DNA of 9,400 nt from an uncultured Pseudomonadota bacterium. Lineage in GTDB: Bacteria; Pseudomonadota; Gammaproteobacteria; Burkholderiales; Usitatibacteraceae. The position numbers and the translations under genes were made by a program. This document shows, one piece after another, positions 6,708 to 9,400 of the stretch (position 1 is the first letter of the stretch; each line of letters opens with the position of its first letter). The stretch is taken from positions 1 to 9,400 of the forward strand of contig CALEJW010000006.1 in assembly GCA_937898635.1 (NCBI GenBank), read 5' to 3'. The notes beneath the pieces are model-generated. The model searched no databases. It was not told where the DNA came from and was given only the letters and a program-made list of their open reading frames with translations.

Positions 6708-6762
6708 CGCCCGCCGGCGGTAGCATGGGAAGCGATCCCTCCCGAACGCGAAAGGCACCGCC

Positions 6763-7071
6763 ATGGTCCTGCTGGAATTCTCGATGTCCCCCTTCGACAA
6801 GGGCGAGAGCCTGAGCGCCTACGTGGCGCGCTCCCTCGACATCATCGACAAGAGCGGCGTGCCCTACCGGCTCACCCCCATGGGCACCATCCTCGAGGGC
6901 GAGTGGGACGAGGTGATGGGCGTGGTCACGGCCTGCTTCGAGCGCATGCGCGAGGACTGCAAGCGCATTTCCGTCTCCGTGCGCATCGACTACCGGGAAG
7001 GCAAGGGCGGGCGCCTGAAGAGCAAGGTGGACGCGATCGAGGCGAAGCTCGGCCGCAAGCTCTCCACCTAG
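6763..7071 (+). CDS. Thiamine-binding protein, MTH1187/YqgV (DUF77) family
   Basis: This 102-residue protein belongs to the thiamine-binding family typified by MTH1187 and YqgV, small ferredoxin-like alpha/beta proteins that form oligomers and bind thiamine or a related ligand. Family landmarks are the first strand MVLLEFSMSP with the loop GESLSAYVARSLDIID, the motif PMGTILEGEWDEVM (39-52), and the last part SVSVRIDYREGKGGRLKSKVDAIEAKLGRKL. Length is typical (about 100). It has no signal peptide and is predicted cytosolic. ATG at 6763 is supported by AAAGG (6751-6755) seven bases upstream; Met8 is a weaker alternative. It stands alone on the plus strand. Its TAG stop shares the CTAG at 7068-7071 with the stop of the convergent gene. 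The physiological role, such as thiamine buffering or salvage of its HMP moiety, is not established. Confidence 0.9.
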   Translation: MVLLEFSMSPFDKGESLSAYVARSLDIIDKSGVPYRLTPMGTILEGEWDEVMGVVTACFERMREDCKRISVSVRIDYREGKGGRLKSKVDAIEAKLGRKLST

Positions 7072-7742
7072 GCGGTTCGCCGCCGCCGCTTCGGCTTCGG
7101 GTACTGCACGATCCTCGCGAGCCGCGTCTCGAAGGGATCGCGCCGCGAGAGCCGCGGGACCTGCCTCGCCGACACCAGCGGGTAGTGGCGCAGTCCCACC
7201 AGCCGCTCGTGCAGGTCCCAGCAGGCCTTGGCCGGCGTCACCCAGTCGTCGGTGTCCACGCGCCGCAGGTCGAAGGCGCCGGAAAAGCTCCGGAGCGTGT
7301 GCCGCCCCCGGCGGTCGCAGTACTCGTGGAAGTAGGAGAGCGCGAGTTCCCGCAGCGTGCGGTAGATGGGATCCCGAAAGCGCAGCACCCCGCCGTTGGT
7401 CTTGGAGATCGCGCCCCAGTGGCGTCCCTGGCGGTAGACGGCGAGGCAGTGCGGGTAGTCGCTCGTGTCGCAGTCCAGGTGCACGAGGAGCGGCGGCCTG
7501 CCGTGGATCCACAGCGCGCAGGCCGCCACCAGCGCGCCCTCGAGGCAATGGGCGCGGCGCTGGCGCAGCACCTCCCGCGCCGAGAGCAGCGTCTCGCCGC
7601 CCAGCTCGTGGTTCGCGGGGATGCGGTTGAGGAACCTCTGGATCTTCTGCGGCGTGTCGAGCCGCTCGAGGGCCGCGAATTGCGCGGCGCTCAGCCCGAG
7701 GTCTTCGCGGCGCGCGAATCGGCGATGGCGCAGCAGGGCCAT
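7068..7742 (-). CDS. Uncharacterised protein with Cys-His-Asn/Asp pattern (transglutaminase-like fold?)
   Basis: I do not recognise a named family. The 224-residue product has an N-terminal helical part (about 1-55), then RRAHCLEGALVAACALW (62-78), where C66 begins a hydrophobic helix. PHCLAVYRQGRHWGAISKTN follows (97-116), a strand pair carrying H98, then RFRDPIYRTLRELALSYF and a basic C-terminal tail KPKRRRRTA. A Cys at the start of a helix, a His in a strand about 30 residues later, and an Asn or Asp (N116 or D124) about 18-26 residues further on fits the order of papain/transglutaminase-like proteins, so a thiol hydrolase or a relative is possible. This is pattern-based inference. ATG at 7742 is the first usable start but has no Shine-Dalgarno. 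It lies 47 bases downstream of the BLUF gene and is probably the last gene of the folE-BLUF cluster. Confidence 0.75.
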   Translation of the reverse strand: MALLRHRRFARREDLGLSAAQFAALERLDTPQKIQRFLNRIPANHELGGETLLSAREVLRQRRAHCLEGALVAACALWIHGRPPLLVHLDCDTSDYPHCLAVYRQGRHWGAISKTNGGVLRFRDPIYRTLRELALSYFHEYCDRRGRHTLRSFSGAFDLRRVDTDDWVTPAKACWDLHERLVGLRHYPLVSARQVPRLSRRDPFETRLARIVQYPKPKRRRRTA

Positions 7743-7789
7743 GGGGCGGGCGTCGCGGGCCCGGTGCGCGAGGGCGCGGATCGCGCCGG

Positions 7790-8218
7790 TCAGCCGGCGC
7801 GGCCGACGATCTGCGCGGTGGCCATGAGCTCCTCGAGGAACGCCATGGCGGCCTTGCCGGACATCGCGTAGGGATCGAGCGCCGGCTTCTCGCCGTACTT
7901 GAGGAGCGTCGAGGGGTTCACCTTGGCGAGGTTCACCTGCCCCATGGTCCAGCCGGCGAAGCGGCGCTCGGCGGCTTCCTCGTAATGCAGGATCACCACG
8001 TCCTTGTGGCGCTCGTCGCGCACGATCTGGTTGTAGAGCGCGTTCACCGCGCCGCGCCCGCCCTCGAGCACCTGCATGAAGGCCTCGCCGCCCTGGCACA
8101 GGATCCCGGTGATGCCGAGCTCCGGGTTGTGCTTGCGCGACTGCTCCAGGATGGATTCGATCACCGCGGGGGCGACGGGCTTGGCGGCACGGCTGGCGTA
8201 CAGGAGTCGGACGAGCAT
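7790..8218 (-). CDS. Short BLUF-domain blue-light sensor protein
   Basis: BLUF domains bind FAD non-covalently and sense blue light by rearranging hydrogen bonds around the flavin. The 142-residue product holds the domain at about 2-95 plus a tail of roughly 47 residues, with no fused effector such as EAL or a cyclase. The photoactive residues are all present at the spacing of Rhodobacter AppA: Tyr7 (AppA Y21), Asn31 (N45), Gln49 (Q63), Trp90 (W104) and Met92 (M106). It should therefore be photochemically active and signal through a partner protein, as short BLUF proteins such as PixD do. The start at 8218 is set by the family N-terminus (MLVRLLYAS) and by GGAGG (8227-8223) four bases upstream. 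It follows folE after 17 bases and precedes the Cys/His protein by 47, so it is very likely in one transcript with them. Confidence 0.93.
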   Translation of the reverse strand: MLVRLLYASRAAKPVAPAVIESILEQSRKHNPELGITGILCQGGEAFMQVLEGGRGAVNALYNQIVRDERHKDVVILHYEEAAERRFAGWTMGQVNLAKVNPSTLLKYGEKPALDPYAMSGKAAMAFLEELMATAQIVGRAG

Positions 8219-8235
8219 GGGGCCTCCGGGGCGGG

Positions 8236-8952
8236 CTATCGCTTGAGCAGGGCGAGGAATTCGCGGCGCAGGTTGGCGTCCTTGAGGAAGGAGCCGCGCA
8301 TGACGCTGTTCACCATCTTGGAATCGGTGTCCTTCACGCCGCGCCACTGCATGCAGAAGTGGTCGGCTTCCATCACGAGCGCGAGGCCGTCGGGCTGCAT
8401 GCGCTCCTGCAGCAGGTCCACCAGGCGCGCGACCGCCTCCTCCTGGATCTGCGGGCGGCTCATCACCCAGTCGCACAGGCGCGCGTACTTGGAGAGCCCG
8501 ATGAGGTTGGAGTGCTCGTTGGGCATGACGCCGATCCACACGCGGCCGATGATCGGGCACAGGTGGTGGGAGCAGGCGCTCCTCACGGTGATCGGCCCCA
8601 CGATCATCAGCTCGTTCAGGCGCTCGACGTTGGGGAAATCGGTCACCGGGGGCTTCGGGTTGTAGCGGCCGCGGAAGACCTCGTTCAGGTACATCTTCGC
8701 CACGCGCCGCGCCGTGCCCTCGGTGTTGTGGTCGCTCTGCGTGTCGATCACGAGGCTTTCCAGCACGCGCTGCATCTTCTCCTCGACCTCGTCCAGGAGC
8801 TCCGGCATCTCGCCGGGTTCGATGTAGGAGGAGATGTTGTCGTTGGCGTGGAAGCGCACGCCCCCGGCCTTCAGGCGCTCGCGGATCCGGCGCGAGACCG
8901 GGATCCCGGCCTCGCCGGCCGGCGGGGGCTTGGCTTTCGTCTTGTCGTCCAT
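8236..8952 (-). CDS. folE: GTP cyclohydrolase I
   Basis: FolE converts GTP to 7,8-dihydroneopterin triphosphate plus formate, the first step of folate and other pterin synthesis, as a cytosolic toroidal multimer with catalytic zinc. The 238-residue protein shows the zinc ligands C127 and H130 in SACSHH and C200 in ADHFC, matching C110, H113 and C181 of E. coli. Substrate-site stretches HNTEGTARRVAKMY (75-88), PNEHSNLIGLSKYARL (144-159) and RPQIQEE are intact. It is the zinc-dependent type I family, not FolE2. The form with EADHFCMQWRGV and an approximately 35-residue N-terminal lead resembles a proteobacterial variant rather than the close E. coli type (from memory). ATG at 8952 has only a weak GAGA-type Shine-Dalgarno. 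It is the first gene of the cluster with the BLUF and Cys/His proteins, and divergent from a secreted-protein gene. Confidence 0.95.
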   Translation of the reverse strand: MDDKTKAKPPPAGEAGIPVSRRIRERLKAGGVRFHANDNISSYIEPGEMPELLDEVEEKMQRVLESLVIDTQSDHNTEGTARRVAKMYLNEVFRGRYNPKPPVTDFPNVERLNELMIVGPITVRSACSHHLCPIIGRVWIGVMPNEHSNLIGLSKYARLCDWVMSRPQIQEEAVARLVDLLQERMQPDGLALVMEADHFCMQWRGVKDTDSKMVNSVMRGSFLKDANLRREFLALLKR

Positions 8953-8973
8953 GGTCTCGCGGCGCTTCGGTTC

Positions 8974-8985
8974 GGGTCCGGACCC
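8974..8985. other. 12-bp perfect palindrome in the folE leader
   Basis: GGGTCCGGACCC is a perfect palindrome 22 bases before the folE ATG. On the minus strand TAGGAT (8993 to 8988), a possible weak -10 for folE, lies directly upstream, so the palindrome would cover the transcription start. That is a plausible operator position, but a GC-rich 12-mer could be chance. Confidence 0.28.
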
Positions 8986-9031
8986 CTATCCTAACCGTCC
9001 CGGGGGGGAAGCGCGCCCGCGGGGGTATCGG

Positions 9032-9037
9032 TAGAAT
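9032..9037 (+). promoter_or_regulatory. Possible -10 box for the small secreted protein gene
   Basis: TAGAAT matches five of six bases of TATAAT and lies 40 bases before the ATG at 9078, leaving room for a short leader with the AAAAGGA ribosome site (9061-9067). No convincing -35 is seen at 16-18 bases upstream; the DNA there is GC-rich. Confidence 0.38.
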
Positions 9038-9077
9038 GTAGCCCTCCACGCGCAGTCGAAAAAAGGACCACAAGACC

Positions 9078-9398
9078 ATGAAGAGCCTGAAGATTCTCCT
9101 CGCCGCCGCCGCGTTCGCCGCGGCCGTCGCGCCCGGCGCCGCCCAGGCCCAGGCCGCCAGCGAGGAAGTGAAGCGGAGCTGCCGCTCGACCGCCGACCGG
9201 ATCGCCAGCATGATCGAGTCGCTCAAGCGGCGCGGCGTGCGCGACCTCGAGGCCGGCGTGCACAAGCCCAGCGACAACTGGGGCGAGCAGGTCGCCACCT
9301 ACATGATCCAGGCCGCGAGCCGCAGCGACAGCCTCTCGCAGAGCGAGCTCGCCTCCCTCGGCTACGCCTACTGCGTGGAGCGCCGCCCCCGCGGCTAG
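9078..9398 (+). CDS. Small exported protein with two cysteines, function unknown (106 aa)
   Basis: I do not recognise a family. The 106-residue precursor has a classical Sec signal peptide: MKSLK, a hydrophobic Leu/Ala core (about 6-22) and a likely signal peptidase I site after AQAQA (about residue 26, Ala-X-Ala type, no lipobox). The mature part of about 80 residues should lie in the periplasm or outside. It has exactly two cysteines, C35 near its start and C99 near its end, which could form one disulfide clamping a mostly helical chain. The start is supported by AAAAGGA (9061-9067) ten bases upstream and by the signal peptide beginning exactly there. The gene is complete, ending two bases before the window edge, and it is divergent from folE with a 125-base shared upstream region. 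Confidence 0.82.
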   Translation: MKSLKILLAAAAFAAAVAPGAAQAQAASEEVKRSCRSTADRIASMIESLKRRGVRDLEAGVHKPSDNWGEQVATYMIQAASRSDSLSQSELASLGYAYCVERRPRG

Positions 9399-9400
9399 GC

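Noticed and set aside
6660..6762. Possible TPP riboswitch before the thiamine-binding gene
   Set aside because: The product suggested it, but the conserved TPP-aptamer elements (CUGAGA and the ACCUGAUCUGG-type core) are absent; only a simple inverted repeat is present.
5590..7548. 652-residue minus-strand frame reading into the DUF1993 gene
   Set aside because: Only the last 168 residues match a family and they have their own start and ribosome site; the upstream part is non-coding or opposite and out of frame with other genes.
7501..7560. Idea that the Cys/His protein is an ordinary papain or NlpC/P60 enzyme
   Set aside because: There is no signal peptide and no match to the typical NlpC/P60 or papain sequence motifs; only the order of candidate residues fits, so it is reported as an open finding rather than a family call.
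7790..9298. 502-residue minus-strand frame reading through folE into the BLUF gene
   Set aside because: Only the final 142 residues are protein-like (BLUF) with a GGAGG site before their ATG; the rest is a frame shadow of folE.
1..9400. Defence island, prophage, integron or CRISPR locus
   Set aside because: No transposase, integrase, repeat array, nuclease-helicase set or phage structural gene was seen; the genes look like ordinary chromosome content with uniform codon use.

Overview
The window is strongly GC-rich chromosomal DNA with third codon positions dominated by G or C. It is tightly packed and carries mostly housekeeping or accessory-metabolism genes. The gene set (PA4780-type RIO kinase, short RlmN-like enzyme, FolE beside a BLUF protein, DUF1993, MTH1187-type thiamine-binding protein) most resembles a Betaproteobacterium. 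That placement rests on remembered family resemblance, not on a search. No tRNA, rRNA, CRISPR array, transposase, integrase or phage gene is visible, and no gene stands out as foreign by base usage. No non-coding stretch exceeds about 250 bases.

Layout. (1) Positions 1-3315, plus strand: the 3' part of a DCTPP1/MazG-like nucleotide pyrophosphohydrolase, then a SAM-dependent methyltransferase (1-base gap), then an MsbA-like ABC exporter (ATGA overlap). These probably form one operon, ending at a weak hairpin with a T-run. (2) Positions 3337-4485, minus strand: a 55-residue basic helical protein and, upstream of it, a RIO-type protein kinase whose start lacks a Shine-Dalgarno and sits 7 bases after a TATATT box. 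(3) Positions 4570-5586, plus strand: a short RlmN-family radical SAM RNA methyltransferase, divergent from the kinase. (4) Positions 5590-6518, minus strand: a DUF1993 protein and a 113-residue conserved-type hypothetical protein. (5) Positions 6519-6762: a divergent intergenic region with an 11-bp-stem inverted repeat. (6) Positions 6763-7071, plus strand: a thiamine-binding MTH1187/YqgV-type protein. (7) Positions 7068-8952, minus strand: a three-gene cluster, folE (GTP cyclohydrolase I), a short BLUF blue-light sensor, and an unnamed protein with a Cys-His-Asn/Asp pattern suggesting a transglutaminase-like fold. (8) Positions 9078-9398, plus strand: a small exported protein with two cysteines, divergent from folE.

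The most interesting items are the folE-BLUF-(Cys/His protein) cluster, which may link blue-light sensing to pterin synthesis, the unnamed Cys/His protein itself, the RIO kinase beside an RNA methyltransferase, and the inverted repeat before the thiamine-binding gene. Nothing here clearly amounts to a new defence or mobile system.
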